NCBI RefSeq assembly: GCF_036320965.1
Contig: NC_092271.1
Location: 15,474,596 to 15,538,595 of the forward strand
DNA from: Panulirus ornatus
Lineage: Eukaryota > Arthropoda > Malacostraca > Decapoda > Palinuridae
DNA length: 64,000 nucleotides
Direction of reading: 5' to 3'
Both the position numbers and the translations under genes were made by a program. Below are positions 1 to 13,953 of the stretch, piece by piece. The notes under the pieces were generated by a model. That model was not told where the DNA came from. It saw only the letters and a list, made by a program, of their open reading frames with translations, and did not search any database. Position 1 is the stretch's first letter, and each line of letters starts with the position of its first letter.

Positions 1-486
1 CAGTTAGTAGTGTGATAGAGTTGAAGTGCACATCGATAAGAGTCCATGTTATGTAAATTCTGCCTCTCTCGGCAGCAATTGAGCAGTGATGTTTAGTGGC
101 CAGTCTACGTGTGACCTTGACCCTGCAACAACCAGGCTTCAAGGTTTCGTGATATACAAAAGTCTGGATTCGATCATCAGATTATAAGGCATGTGACGAC
201 TAACCCGCATCAGCGTGGCCATCAGTCAGTCAACCTGGCGTGGAGCCAGTACAGCAGGAGACGCAGGATGCAGGGACTTGGTAGTATTAATTATATGAAA
301 ATTTATCCTAGTGTTCATTAAACGTTTATTAGATTCCTGGTTGGATACCCATTCAGAAGTCAGCAACCATTAAACCCAGCAACTTGCTCGTGTACTGTTG
401 CATACAAGGCTCCAAGGACGGCTTAGTTCGGTATACAGCAAACTATAAACGTGAAGACTGTTGTCAGGTCGTAGCGTGAACTGCAC

Positions 487-605
<119 letters not shown>

Positions 606-2889
606 GAGGGAACTTTCTTTTCGTGCTCGTAGTTGGTCATCGTTTCCCTGGGAATTCATCCTCCCGTCCGTTTCTTCATGTCCGGCGTCGTGGAGACTGG
701 TTTCCCCTGCGGGAAGAGGGGGCTGCATGACGGCTACGATGTGTGACGACGGGCGGGGAGCAGGCACGGCTTTATGGTAGTGGTGGGTGCAGCTAGCCTT
801 GGGGGAGCTCTTTCCATGATTTGCCTCCATATTATCCCGCAGGACTTGCTTGCTTGTAAGTCAGGTGATTAAATCATAAACATGGTTAACTTCGTGATTG
901 TCAAAAGCTTTATCATCTACAGTGAGGAACTTTGTCGATTAGAATTCTTCTCGGTCAGTACTACGACGCACTTGTTGGTTTACAACTTGATGTTTCAGAA
1001 AGACCCCCGAAGTAGCTCATCCCGAGTATAAACCTTTTTTTTTTTTCACTGTGACGTTCATGTTCGTGTTCCGCGGCGGAGGCGTCACACGGCCCGCAGC
1101 TCGGCGCAGAATGGTCCACACGCACACTCCTTCCTGTGGACTTCTTGATTTTTTTTTTTCCTTGGTATTTGGGCAGGTGGCGTATGGAGAACTCAAGGCT
1201 GCGGGAAACCCAACTCGACAGTTCCTCACCTTGATACTGTTAGTGTGAGGCAGGACTTTGAGATGCAGCCTGGTCGAGGTTATGTAGACGGAAGCAGGCA
1301 GCATAGGTCTGACGGGTGGTTGTGATCATTACGGTGTGGACGGGTTGTCCTGTTGTGCCGTGAATAAATTAGCTGGCGCGGTGAGAGACGGCCTTTGCCT
1401 GTCTACTCATTCGTGTACCGCAGGGAAATACATTGGCTACGGGGGGGGGGGGATACATCTAATGGGAACAATTTGGCCTCGGAGAAACAGACACTGGCTT
1501 AGAAGAAACACACTTTCCTGTAGAGTGAAGCATTAGATTCCACGTAAATCCAGTTTGCGTAACCCCAGGCAGTTTCTTTGTTGATGATCCACCCTTCACG
1601 GAAAACGTTAACTTGTACATGTTAGACAAAGTTTAGGCGAGTGCTCCCAGGAGGACTGTTCCAACATGATATACGGGAGAGCTTTTGTCATTCGTAGAAT
1701 TAAAAGACGTACTAGCATATCGTGTGTTAAGCTGCAACCAGCAGCTGTTAGGCTGCTTCCTGCCTGACCACTGGGCGAGCAATGTGCTTGCTGCCCCCTG
1801 CTCCACCTTAGCATGGTTGCACCCGCTCTCCCGCTCTTTCGTAGACTAAAGTAGGTAGGGATCGTGTTGACAGTGTCATAGAAAACTGGTGTAGGAAGGT
1901 ATGCGGTATAACTTGGATAAAAGAAAGTGTTTATTATGGTATGTAGGAGGAAGGCGGTGTGTGTGCAAGGAAGCGACTCATCATCTGATTATCAGGATGA
2001 GGAAGCTGTCGCACGTAGCGGTACTGCAGATGATCACTAGTGATGCCACCACGACTGGCTATGTATCACCACCTGTTAATGCTTCATGTGTACTCTGTAT
2101 TCATATTATTTTCTGTGCCTCATTTTTGCTGATGGTTTATTATATATGAAGTTTTCTTTTTGTCTAACATGTTTTCGATGTATAATATTCTATTGTCATC
2201 CTAGCACGAGCCAACACTCCAGGAGCCTAGTCCCTCCGCCTCGTGAGGGTAACGGACACTCCCTAGTGTCGTAATCGATCTCCTTGAGGTCAGTTAAAGG
2301 ATGGACTCCGTCCATATGCTACACCACGCATTCAACCATGTATGTGCAACCTCCGCGAGCGGCGACCTAATTTGTTTTCCAAAACCATTCGGCTTACTCC
2401 GCTGGAACTGCCAGGGTACTTGCTGAGGTGAACAGACTTCGCAAGGCCAAGCTCGTTGTGAAGTTGTGGTTTGTGGGGGTTTAGTGTGAACCCCAGTTGG
2501 AAAGGTGTAGTCGGTGAGGGTTTAGTATGAACCCTGAAAAGTGTGTGTTGGGGACCGTGCACACCACAGCGATAGTTCAGACGCCACATGTGGGTGCGTG
2601 CGTTAGAATATGTGAATGGTGTTAGGGTGCTGTAGTGAATACTGTGAGAGAAAATGTACTGATAATATACTTACGTTGATGATGGAGGAGGATTAGGGAA
2701 AGTGTGTGAGAGGGTGACTGAGAGAGGAGGTGGGGGCCAGCGAAGTAGAGGCTTTGTAGTTGAGGGCGTTGCCGCCCGCCCTCCGTTGATGTTCATCTGA
2801 TGCATATCAATTGGTCGTGTGTCGCCAGTACTCGAGAACTTTAGTTGTCTCCTTGGTGAGAGGAACCTCAGTAATGACTCGCAGCGCAT

Positions 2890-2892
<3 letters not shown>

Positions 2893-2967
<75 letters not shown>
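2893..2967. repeat. (TA)n microsatellite
   Basis: An uninterrupted TA run of about 75 bp. Confidence 0.98.
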
Positions 2968-2969
<2 letters not shown>

Positions 2970-5881
2970 CACCATGAATTTGCATTTCAATGAGTATAAT
3001 AGATTGTCCAGCTTACATGGTCACCCGGAATCTACCATATTTTCGCCGCCACCATGGAGTGATGCTGCTATGGTAGTTATGCTTTTTTTCCCCCCCGGTT
3101 AGGAGCGAGCCACCGGGATGAGTTGTGCGAGCTCGGGGCCACTGGTGTGGTGGGTACGTTAGGGCGGGTCTGTAGTAACCCTTCTCATATTTCCCTCCCA
3201 ATTATATATGAAAGTAACCATGTTGCAACATCATGGCTCTTGAGCATCAGGTGAAGCCTTTGTCCTTCCGTCCTCCGAGTCGGAGCTTCTCCCGCTTCCT
3301 GCTCTCTACGTTGGTCGCGGTTCATGGTCTAGCTTATATCTTACGCCTACATGCCTTTATACACAAGTACGTGGGCAGGTATCGTTGCGCCCTCTGTCTC
3401 GGCTGATGGCGGGAAGAGGTAAGCAGTTGGCACTTGGAGACCATATCCTGCACACAGGTATGGGCTAGGCTGTTGCTTCGCTCTCCTCCACACGTTGGTG
3501 CCATTGCCTTAGTGATTCTTGAAGGACGTGGTGCTACTACACCAGGTAGTGTATGCCTTGTGGCTGTCCATTTATGTCGTTATCACTCCCACTCCTCAAA
3601 TTGAACGTGAAATATTCTTTGTTTTCCGTAATTGCGTTGGACATCAATGATACATTTTGTAGGCAGTTTTTCTAACTTGTTCAGTAGCTTTTTTATTACT
3701 AAATGAAAAGTATCAGTGATAAATGAGAAATCTGTATTTGTATGCGAGCCAGAAGTGGCCGACACTTCCTCTTAATGCTGTCCCGTTACCTCTGTGGGCG
3801 TGTCCGCATCCATGGTGGAACCAAAGCTTAATGGCAACCAGTAGTCGAATGTTTTGTATAAACGAACACACAAGTGAGTTGGTTGGTTGCACGGCACCCG
3901 CTCAAGGTTCCCCCCTGACACCTCTAGGTTCCTGGTGTGGGTTAAAAACAATCATTGGTGATCACACACTGATGCCATTATGTTCTGCTTTGTCTCGTGT
4001 TTTATGGTCGTTATTCTAATTGCTTCTAAATTAACTTTGTATTTTGTATCGTGCATACTGCAGTTCCCCAGTTGCTTATTTGGCGTAGTCTTAAAGTTAA
4101 GATTAGGCTAATGCAATGCACAGATTTATCAAGACCCTTTTTATTAGACAAATCAGAATGTGCTTGATTGGTTTGATGGCTTCAGCAGTACCACCAAGTT
4201 TGGGACTGGATTAAAGTATGTCTCATGGCTGAGCGTAGATCACGACACTAGTACAATGCACTTGTATCGTTTAAGATCAGGTTTGTATCATCCTTTAATC
4301 CAAACCCAAATTGAGTTCTCTTGCTTCAAATAAGCTTTTCCCAGTCACCAACAGGCTGGAGGCCCAGTAAGCAGTTCGATGTATAATTCAAATTTCACTT
4401 ATGGTAGATTCATCTTAAGATATTTGGAATGCAACTCTGGTGTCTGCGCTGAACTTTGTAATTAATCTCTTGCGCAGTCTTGGTGTTTAGTCAAAAAGAT
4501 TCCAGGGAGTGCAATGCGTCTACTGAATTGTACCAATTTGCCAAGTGTTTAAAACTGGAAAGTGCAGACAGTTTGGAGCAGCATGAACAAAATGCCAGTT
4601 AGGTAAGGGGGGCGTCACTGGCCGTATGATGTAACTTGCCAACGTTTAACCGCCTCCACCACCATATAGGTCACGATCCCTATTATCCTCTGTTGCCTTT
4701 TGGATACTTGAAATATTATTTATCTGAAGATATTTATTACCAATGATATATTGTTTTTTTTTTTTCTTGTGACTGATGTCATGACCGAAGACACATTATT
4801 CCTTAAATTCTCTGAGTCGTTTCTCGTTGTACTCACGCATCAAATATATTTTTCTTTAGCTTCATGTAATATTTAGAATCGGTCGAAGTAAATTGTGATA
4901 GAATCCTACAGATACTTGTTCATGTTTTGAAGCAAAATTTTATTTTTATCCAATACTTAATTATTGATATACCAGTGTTTTCTTATTTGAGAGGCAAATT
5001 GTTCAAGCATTTTTATTTTTCTTCTTACTGAAGTACATTTTGTATTGACTAAAGAATTGTAGGGTGAGAATGCTAAGCGGTTTGTACAGGGTAGGGTGGC
5101 TGTGTTGACGGCTTTGATATCTATGATAAAGAGATAAAGTTGGGATAACTAGACTGACCCGGCAGCCTCTCTCCATCCGGTAGTACTTTAGGTCATTTAT
5201 TTCTGTTAAATGGTCACATATTGTCCTTCACCTTAAATCATCGTGTAGCATAATAGTAAACACTGTATTTGAAAATCTCTGAAAAAATAACCAAGATCAG
5301 GAAATAAGTGATAACCCAAGGTTTGCACTCCCCGATTTAGCAGGTTTTACTAGGTAAGCCAAGGGCCATGCGATTTGGGTTATAAAGATGAACATTATTC
5401 TCGAAAGTGGTCTGAGAGCGTACAGACCTTTTTTTTTTTTTCCAGAATTATCGAAGGAGGTATGGGATTGTCGTATGAATAGTAAGAATAATGTAGGCAT
5501 ACAACTGTAGGCATATTAAACAGTGTGGTCCAGTACTGTAGTATTTTAACAACCCCTTATAACTACCTACATGTAACCCCTTTTTTGTAGCCTAGCATTG
5601 AATTTACTATATAGTTATCAAGTGAATATTACTTTTCCTGCATAGAGCAATTGAATTATATCAGAATCAGTTAAGAGGCGTTTGTTTTAAATTCGTTTTC
5701 TAAAATATGCGGCCGGTGTTTCACTGTTTACTGAAAGTATTCACTACGAATGCTTGCAACAGCTTGGGATGAAACCTGTTTTACAGCACAGTGTAACACT
5801 TATCATTATTATAACTTTTTTGTAACATGGCAATGCTGTTTTCATATACATATTTTACAACTTGTTTTTTTTTCTTTGCAG

Positions 5882-6094
5882 CATATGAGCAGCAGCAGCC
5901 GAAGCACCAGCAGTAGTCAATTGAAAAGATCTCAACACACATCACATTCACATTCATCTTCAAACCTAAGTGAAGTCAAATCCTCTAGTAACTTAAGTGA
6001 ACACAAGTCTGCCTCAAGCATCAACAAGTCAAACCTCTCAGAACTTAAGTCATCAATGTCCGAAGTCAAGTCCAACATCAGCGAGATGACTTCA
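5882..6094 (+). CDS. SARM1: SARM1/Ect4 N-terminal exon, Ser-rich (71 codons)
   Basis: The acceptor follows a T-rich tract ending TTTGCAG at 5881; the donor is GTAAGT at 6095. The exon is phase 0 at both ends. It encodes a Ser/Lys/Asn-rich stretch with repeated NLSE(V/H/L)KS-type motifs and no known domain. An ATG at 5885-5887 is the second codon and could be the real initiator if the previous exon is untranslated. I assign it to SARM1 because it is in phase with the later exons and because arthropod Ect4 proteins carry a long low-complexity N-terminus (family knowledge). It is probably disordered. The assignment to this gene is inferred, not shown by homology to a domain. Confidence 0.75.
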
Positions 6095-6239
6095 GTAAGT
6101 TCATTGCCATGTCACACAGAATAGAGCATATGGAATGATATTGGCTTGAAGTTGCCCACCAAGATTGTATTCATCATATTTCATTGCCTTACTTCCCCAC
6201 CATTCTTTCATTGATTTTATATATGTATGTATGTTTGTA

Positions 6240-6240
<1 letters not shown>

Positions 6241-6293
<53 letters not shown>

Positions 6294-6294
6294 T

Positions 6295-6347
<53 letters not shown>
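6241..6347. repeat. (CA)n-(TA)n-(TG)n compound microsatellite before a 3' splice site
   Basis: About 42 bp of CA, a short TA stretch and about 50 bp of TG. The CA and TG arms are complementary on one strand, so the transcript can fold into a hairpin. It ends 14 bp before the TTCTACAG acceptor and 50 bp before the AATGCAG acceptor of exon 6398-6736. Confidence 0.97.
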
Positions 6348-6350
<3 letters not shown>

Positions 6351-6397
6351 ATTTTCTACAGCTTTTAGTAATCCCGTACGTTCAATTTCCAATGCAG

Positions 6398-6736
6398 CAA
6401 AGCAACAGCGTCAACTATAACCGGTCCATGTCCTTGGCCAGCAACTCTTCCATGCAGCAGAGTGCGTCTTCTTCCAGCCTTCAGTCAGGCTTCAACAAGC
6501 GCAAGGCTTCAGGGTTTAACATGGGTTCAATGGATGCCCTTAATGACGCTTTGCAGATGGGATCAACAGAGCAGCTGGCACTCCCTGACGTAGAGGATGA
6601 CTTTGACATACAGAATCTCGGAGTTCAGCAAGATCAGCTTAGTTCCTCACCTCTCACCTCAGGTTCAACTAACGGCAGCAATCCCAAAGAGCTGAAGTTT
6701 GAACAGAAGAAAGTAACTTCGTCTTCAAAAACAAAG
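6398..6736 (+). CDS. SARM1: SARM1/Ect4 N-terminal exon 2 (113 codons)
   Basis: The donor is AAG|GTGAGA at 6737. Two in-frame acceptors exist: AATGCAG ending at 6397 (used here) and TTCTACAG ending at 6361, which would add 12 residues. Both give phase 0. The protein is Ser/Gln/Asn-rich with a short acidic stretch around VEDDFDIQNLG; no catalytic domain is visible. A long (CA)n/(TG)n tract lies directly upstream and may influence acceptor choice. Assignment to SARM1 rests on phase, orientation and position. Confidence 0.75.
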
Positions 6737-7009
6737 GTGAGAGTTTAGATGACTTCATAGGAATCAAATCAGAGCAACTTCCATGTGATTTTGTAGCCAG
6801 CAGTCGTAATTACAAATGGATTCCTCATGTTCCCAAGCTTTGACTTCTAGTAACGTCAAAAGCTTCCAGTCTGTTGATATTTTAGCTGCAGTTCATTGTA
6901 CAAATGTGACTTTTTCACTTTGAATATATTTACAGTAAATTGTAGTAATTAGGAGGGATACTGATAATGCTTAGGAGTGAGGAATAAGTCCTGTTTATGT
7001 TCTTTTAAG

Positions 7010-7177
7010 GTTGTGACTGATAAAAACAGCTACGAGTCTGCTTCAGGCCAGTCCTCAGAGTCTAGAAAACTGCAGGCTGGTGATGTTTCTTATGCAGAGT
7101 CATCCAAGAAGGCAGCAAGCAAAGCAAAAATAGAAGTTGATGGCATTACAGCAGAAAAGGCCGCAGCTATCTCACAA
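7010..7177 (+). CDS. SARM1: SARM1/Ect4 N-terminal exon 3 (56 codons)
   Basis: The acceptor is TCTTTTAAG ending at 7009 and the donor is CAA|GTGAGT at 7178; phase 0 at both ends. It encodes a Ser/Lys/Ala-rich segment with KLQAGDVSYAESS followed by VDGITAEKAAAISQ. The AGDV motif recurs in exon 20851-21102 (QLRAGDVDHREGS), which supports membership of the same protein and suggests an internal duplication. No enzymatic motif is seen. Confidence 0.8.
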
Positions 7178-9154
7178 GTGAGTACATAGTAATTAGTCTT
7201 AACAAAGTGTGAGCATCAGGACTTTGAAGTCTTTCCTGTTAAAAGGGGTTTTTATGCTTATGTCTTTCAATTAATCTCCATTCAGCCATGTACTGTATAG
7301 TTTTATCTCTTAGATATCTGATATTAGGCGTTATCTTCACCTTATCTTTTAACTTCTCATCATTCATTCATTTCCCGTCGACCATTTAACAGTATCTATA
7401 TCTAGATGCCATGCCCTGCAAAAGTTCAGCGTGATATTCAGCTTATTTCACTTTTTTCAGCGTTCTTTTCACCTTTGATGATTACCTGTTCCCTCATATG
7501 GAACTCTTCTGTAAGATTTGCGTTCAAGTCAGGTTTATCAGTCAAATCGTCATTCAGTAATCATTGGTGAAAAAAGCCTCGGAAAAATGTGAATATTCTG
7601 CTTTCTGGTATCTGAACCTATTGTCCCTTATGCACCAGTCGTTGTCATTTACTGCTCAGCTTATCCACAAGAATATGTCTCGCCACAGTAATCATCAACC
7701 CCCCCCTTTTTTTTTAGTTGCTTATTAACTCCATAGCGTCTTTATATATCAAAATTCTACTGGTAAGTACCTGTAGTCAAACCTGATTAAGAGTGTCTTC
7801 AGGATCATTTCACAGAATTGATTGTATGGAAATCATCCTTATGTGTATATGTATCAAGTGCAAAGATATTCAGAATTTATAGTTATAAGATATGGAATTG
7901 AAGACGTATGCGATGCAGAAGGATCAAAATTGCAATAAACGGTAAGCTTAACTCCCAAGTGTTCTCTTTATACAACTCATATTTAAGTGATATGTAAAAT
8001 CGTACCTGATATCATAATGTATAACAGCAAAGGTCAGGCGACCATAGTTCGTGGATTATATGGAATGGCTTTGTCACCTTTAGAATATGTCTTGCTAATC
8101 AAATAGGCTTGGGATCTGCCGTCTGAACTATTGTTTTAGATAACAATATGATTACTTTTTTGTTGGCCCGTCTGTATATTCTGTTTGGGATGTACAGTGA
8201 AGGATTTGAGATCCAGAGTGATTTCAGAGTCGGATAGATTAGTCGGTTAAATAAATTGACTACACGCGATAGTTATATGAGGAATTGCATATACTTAACT
8301 GATGAGGTTTTATTACGTAGCATACAGGTTGTCTACCACAGAATATATCATTCATTAACTCGGGTTTTTCCTAAGGAAGCCTATAATGATTTGCAGCCTT
8401 AATTTATGAAACAACTGTCTAGGCGAACGTAGTAAATACACGAGTCCCCCGCCCTCATGTATCGTTTTCTTCCATGACGCGTCAGGTACAACATTTTCAT
8501 ATGGGGAACTTAAATATGCGTAGAAAAGTTCTCTACATTACTGTTACTTCGTTATATTTCCTTTCATATGAATCAGGACCTAATAAAGTTGAGGAAAAGA
8601 CTACTCCCGATGATTATCGAGTGGCATTTCCCAAGAAGATATGAAAATATATACGTATCTACCTTATCCAGTTTGTTAAGTATAAGTATTATTAACTGCT
8701 ACCGGTTGAGTTCACTTGCTGTACTTTGTACTTTATGCTTTATTTAGGTGCTAGTAATGTGAAGGTTACGGTTTTCTATTTAAGATTTTGATTTGTTTGA
8801 TCATAGGTAATATCAAGGAAAAGATGAGGGGATGGGGAAACTTGAAATCCGTTGTCGGTACCATGATGGCAGCAAATATCAATGGAGCGTGTGTTTAGCC
8901 GTTGTTTAAGACCGGGAGGATAACTGTAGTTTGTTTAAGCTAGGTCATAAGATATGTTTATTGTGTAGCGTAAATGTAATTTCGGAGTGATGCATATACC
9001 TAAGTTGTTTAAATGCTTTGTGGTGTTTTCCATCTGAAAGTAACAAGATGAGCAGGTTGTTAGATGTCATCGCAGGGTTAAGGGTCGGTAACCGTCAGTT
9101 TTATAGGTAGTGGTACTATTGGTTTTCTGGCCTGCTGCAGATATTGGTATGCAG

Positions 9155-9285
9155 TAGCTTTGGAAACACCATCACTGAAAATTAAACGTAGCTTTGGAAA
9201 CACCATCACTGAAAATTAAACTTAGCTTTGGAAACACCATTACTAAAAATTAAACTTAGCTTTGGAAACACCGTCAGTAAAGGCA
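9155..9285. repeat. 34-bp minisatellite, about 3.8 copies
   Basis: Units start at 9155, 9189, 9223 and 9257, each beginning TAGCTTTGGAAACACC. The first two are identical except for the last base; the third and fourth carry a few substitutions. Confidence 0.95.
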
Positions 9286-10687
9286 GGTTAGTGTATGGAC
9301 TAGACTGCTATGGCGGATTCAAAACCTTTCAGACACTCGACAGAGAAGTGTATAGATATTATGGGTTGGGGCTGAAATGGTTTATAGGGAAGAGTTTCCC
9401 GTAGAGTTTATCTTGTAAGAGAAAGTGTTGTCACGTGCATTGCGTTTGTAGTAAAGTCATTAATCCAGAGGAATGTAAACTTAAGTGCTTCCGAGACTCC
9501 GATTGTTATTTGATATTCATCAGTAAACATAACGGAGCCATCGGCTCATCATTCCAAGGCAGCGGATGAAAACATCAACTGAGTTTACTGTAAAATCGTA
9601 GGGGAAGGAATTGTCAGTCAGTAGACTAGTAATGGATAAACGTGGGATGAATCCATTATATCTTGTTAAGATGCGATCAGCTGATGTCGTTGGGGATAAA
9701 GGATGCAGTTCCGGTGTTGGTTTAAGGAAGAGGATGAGAAGTGTAGGCGGGGAGTCCCAGGGGAGTGGAAGCGGGAGTCAAGGTTAGGCAGTGTACGGCT
9801 TTAGGCTAGGCTTTTTTCCCCCATTTAATTTTCAGTCTCACTAATTTATTGTACTTCGTGGCTTTATGATATTATTATTATTATCTTTTAGACTTCTCAG
9901 GGATTTCGTATTTTCATTTCTGTATTCTTGGTCATTCTTTTCTCTTGCCATTGTACTGTAAACATTAAACCTCGTGCATTACTTCCGTCTGGCAGAAACA
10001 GTAATTAATGTTTGATACGAGACACATGGAACTAGAAGGGCAAAGGCGTAGTGTAGGTGTAGGCCCTTCTCGCTGGCAAGGCTGTGACCTACATCACCCT
10101 TACCTTGGTGTATTTTGGGCGAGGGAGCTGTTGGTGTGGACACGCGGTTCTGTGATGTCCACGATTATTATTAGCAACTTTTTTTTTCTTTTTCCGTGGC
10201 AAAGACTTAACTGATTTGATCCCTCTTGGCAATAACAAGTTGTAACAGGTCTGTAGTGGTCGATGTAGTTCGATAGCGATTTGGAGTTGCAATTGCCCTT
10301 AACTTTACTCACTGTAGCTACAGTGGAGACCAAAAGACTTTCCTTATGCCACGACTTTCATTTTCTCATAAGTCCTTAAGAATCTTATATTTTGTTGAAG
10401 TTATGAGGTGTTGTGGGATTTGTTTTAGTATGTGTGTATTTCTATTGAGTGATCAGTACAAAAGTGTTCACCGCCAACCCAGTAGTAACCTACATTAAGC
10501 TGACTCCGGCATTCATTTCATTCATCCAGAAAGCTCTTCTTGAAAGAATTTTCCTGGGCAACTAATGTGGTATTCCCTCTTAAAGACCCCATTGATCAAC
10601 AAAAGGTTATGACCGTTACCATCTGAGTTCGTTTCATGAAACTGTTTTATCGAGGCTCGGATTAGATTAATTTGTCTTGTTTGTAAC

Positions 10688-10689
<2 letters not shown>

Positions 10690-10748
<59 letters not shown>
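10690..10748. repeat. (CA)n microsatellite
   Basis: A CA run of about 59 bp in the large intron. Confidence 0.98.
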
Positions 10749-10749
<1 letters not shown>

Positions 10750-12406
10750 CGTATTTCTACACTGTTAGTCGAGCATTTAAGGTGCCTGACAGAACGTGGA
10801 AGGCACTGATGCCCAGTAGTTCATGTAGGTCACTTTTGTTCCGATGTTTTGTTTCTTTTGACTACCAAATTCTGCATAGTCAGTCATTTCTCCCACCGTA
10901 ACTCATTGAGTGTATGAAGTGGGGAAGCCAGCTGAGATTGGACATAACTCTGGCCATAAACCCAGTAACCTAGAAATGATACTCCCTGTGGTGTAACTCT
11001 CCATGCGGATGAGAGGTGGGTGAGGTAGAGCAATTAGAGCTAATGATGGTAGAGAGCAGCGAGGCAGCATGTACAGAATGATGATGATGACAGGAGGGGA
11101 AGGATGAGATGGGTTAAGAGTTAGTGGAGCAGAGCAGAACCAGGGGTAAGGGTGAGGCAGGGGAAGCAGAAACAGGAGGGAGTCGCCAGAGACTGGGAAC
11201 GTGTTGTGTCCCCCGCAGGTGTTGGGGTTGTCTGTTGAACGTTGATGCGGGGATAGCGTAGTCCTCTCTGTCAACGTCACTGTCACACACATATGTGTTC
11301 GCGCTTTTATGTCTTGTTTTAGGTGTACAGAACATGCTCAAGCAACTGTAGCTGTAGTATGTTTGTATAACAGGCTTGTGTTTTCAACATTTGTACAGCG
11401 CTCTATGAAGAATGATGGTATGTGTGGGGAAAAATGACGCTAGGTACATCCTGATGTGGGTGTGTGAACAAGCAGCTATGGACGTCATGGCGCCGACGCG
11501 GAAGGGCTTGGGTTAGGGCCATGAATTAGACCATTAAGTGTGAACCATACATATATGGGTGAGCGTGGGTTGCGCGCGCTGAACCTGGCCCTACGAGGGA
11601 GGTGACATGCGCGCGCGCACACGACGTCTTCCGCAACCCAGAATTGAGATACCATAGTATTATTACGTGTGTTTCTCTCTCTTTTTATACATAAATCTGG
11701 AGTCGAAAGATACGGTCTTAAAATGCACATATTTCATAAACCCATTTGTATTGACTGACGTGACAAGAAAACGCTAATTGGTCAGTTCATAGCGATTATA
11801 GCACCATAAAAGTTGTAAACATACAGGTATGGTATATGAGATGAGAACTTTTAACTCTTCTAGCCACCCCGCTTTAACGACCGTACATAAATTAGCGTCG
11901 GGCATGTGTGGAGGCCGCACCATCGTTCTTGACCCAAATTTTTCACCTTTACGTCGGCTTCTTAATGCTGGACGGGAATACAAAGCTTCGTTTCTTGTAA
12001 TACTGTGGATTTTATCTATATTTAGATGTAAGAATGTCGCTGTTGGTGTTGCATGGGAGTAAAGGTTTTTTAATGTCATTATAGACTCTCATGCATGTAG
12101 TAGCAGAGAATTAAAAAATATATATCCATATGAAAACGAGTCATTCGAAATTCTTCGAAATACAGTTATGTATATGTTTGCCCCTTCCCACTTACAGGCG
12201 TCATTTATCTCTCCTTAAGTCTTTACCTTTCTTGTCTTTTATTTGCTTTATTTACAGTGCAGACCACGTTTTCCACCTCCCGCACTTGCACTGAGCTTAG
12301 AATGGTCGATGTGAAATAGCAAAAGTTGAGCAGAAGGCAGCTATTTCCACCCACGGTGCACTGGCAGGCGTTGCTCAGCCCGCGCTGCCCCCTCCGGCAT
12401 CATGTG

Positions 12407-12412
<6 letters not shown>

Positions 12413-12491
<79 letters not shown>
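12413..12491. repeat. (CT)n microsatellite
   Basis: A TC run of about 79 bp. It makes long Leu/Ser ORFs in all frames, which are artefacts. Confidence 0.98.
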
Positions 12492-12494
<3 letters not shown>

Positions 12495-13845
12495 GTATTT
12501 GCTCATGGGGTTGAGAGAAAATGCGTGATTTTTTTTTTTTTTTTGGGGGGGGGGGGCCGCACGACCCTTGAGTTTGACGGTCTGGCCTTTGATCTAAGAT
12601 GTTTGGGTCTAGTCAAACGCCAGGCCTTCGTACCTAAGAGTTGTACCGTCGTGCTCATAAAGATGATCATCTTGATCAACATGTGTTCCAAGGAGTGATT
12701 CGCCTATTTTCACTTGGAAAAAAAAAAAGTCGTGGTGCTTGACGTCAGTTCATATACCGTTACTCGAGTGACAGTGTATGTGCGAAAGCTTGGTACACAC
12801 ATAACCAGTATCTCAGTATAGCTGATGGACAGTTGCAGCTTGTCACCAAGCTGAATAGTTTTTAGGGAAGCAGCGCACTCATCACGTTAGTTGAAGCAAA
12901 GCACAACTAACGCGTACGTAAGTAATTCCTCAATTGACTTAATCCACATCGCAGCGTATCAGTGATGGGTGTTTATAGTTCTTGATCGTACCAGATATTC
13001 ACTTAGAAACCGTTAAAAAAAAAAGTGTAAACTCATTAATTCCTCTTGAATTTGGAAGGGAGGTGCTCCTGGTTGTATAGAACTCTTCAGCACAGTACAG
13101 TAATTTGGTCTCAGCGTGAGGTATTAAAACTTTCTAGTCATAACCAGAAGAGCTGTTGATCCACAGTTTCATAATTATATGATCAGTTAAACTAAGAAGT
13201 GTTGAGTTTTTTTCACGTGTATGTATTTTCTATCTGTGGTACGACCAAATCTTAACGGTAATTGCTGCTGAGTGTATGCATCAGCACCTACATATATTTA
13301 TCGAAGATAGGATGTCACTTATTTTTGCTTGGCGGTTGTTTAGGATATGTCAGTTATTTTTGCCTGGTGATTGTTTTTAAAACTTTTTATAAAGCGTATA
13401 ACGTAAGCTTGTGATATCCGTCACAAATTTATCCATAGTGTTGGTCGGCTAGGATAGTCACAGAGTCCAGGCGATTGTGTCTGGCTGTCTCGTTACTCGA
13501 TGGCCAACTGTCTTGGTAGAATTCTTGGTTGCTCGCCAACAGTCCCTTCTCTTATGAGCCACCTGGGCTGCAGTTTCTGAAGTCGAGGCTGCTGGTATTT
13601 GGCCTGTATGAATCTTTAATTTTCCTCTCCGTATATCGCCTACTGCAGGGAAGGCGGTACATAATATTCTTGCTGTTAATTGGAATGATTTTAAAAAAGA
13701 AAAACTTCAGAACACATGTAAGGTCTTTTGCTATTACAACTGTGGTTTATGATCGTGTCTGATTTTCGTTATTTGAACTCTTCTTGTGGTTTTCAGAGAT
13801 GCGAATCTTTACTGAAAGGTCTTATGAACATATGTCTTTGCTTCT

Positions 13846-13879
13846 ATTATTATTATTATTATTATTATTGTTATTATTA

Positions 13880-13951
<72 letters not shown>
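13846..13951. repeat. (ATT)n-(TA)n microsatellite
   Basis: ATT triplets pass into a TA run of about 72 bp. Confidence 0.97.

Positions 13952-13953
<2 letters not shown>

Noticed and set aside
3723..4019. 98-residue plus-strand ORF
   Set aside because: No domain, no clear coding bias and no splice context; consistent with chance.
10903..11292. 129-residue minus-strand ORF rich in Pro, Leu and Ser
   Set aside because: Low-complexity reading of a purine-rich intron stretch, with no recognisable domain.
12402..12698. Leu/Ser repeat ORF
   Set aside because: Product of the (CT)n microsatellite, followed by T- and G-runs.
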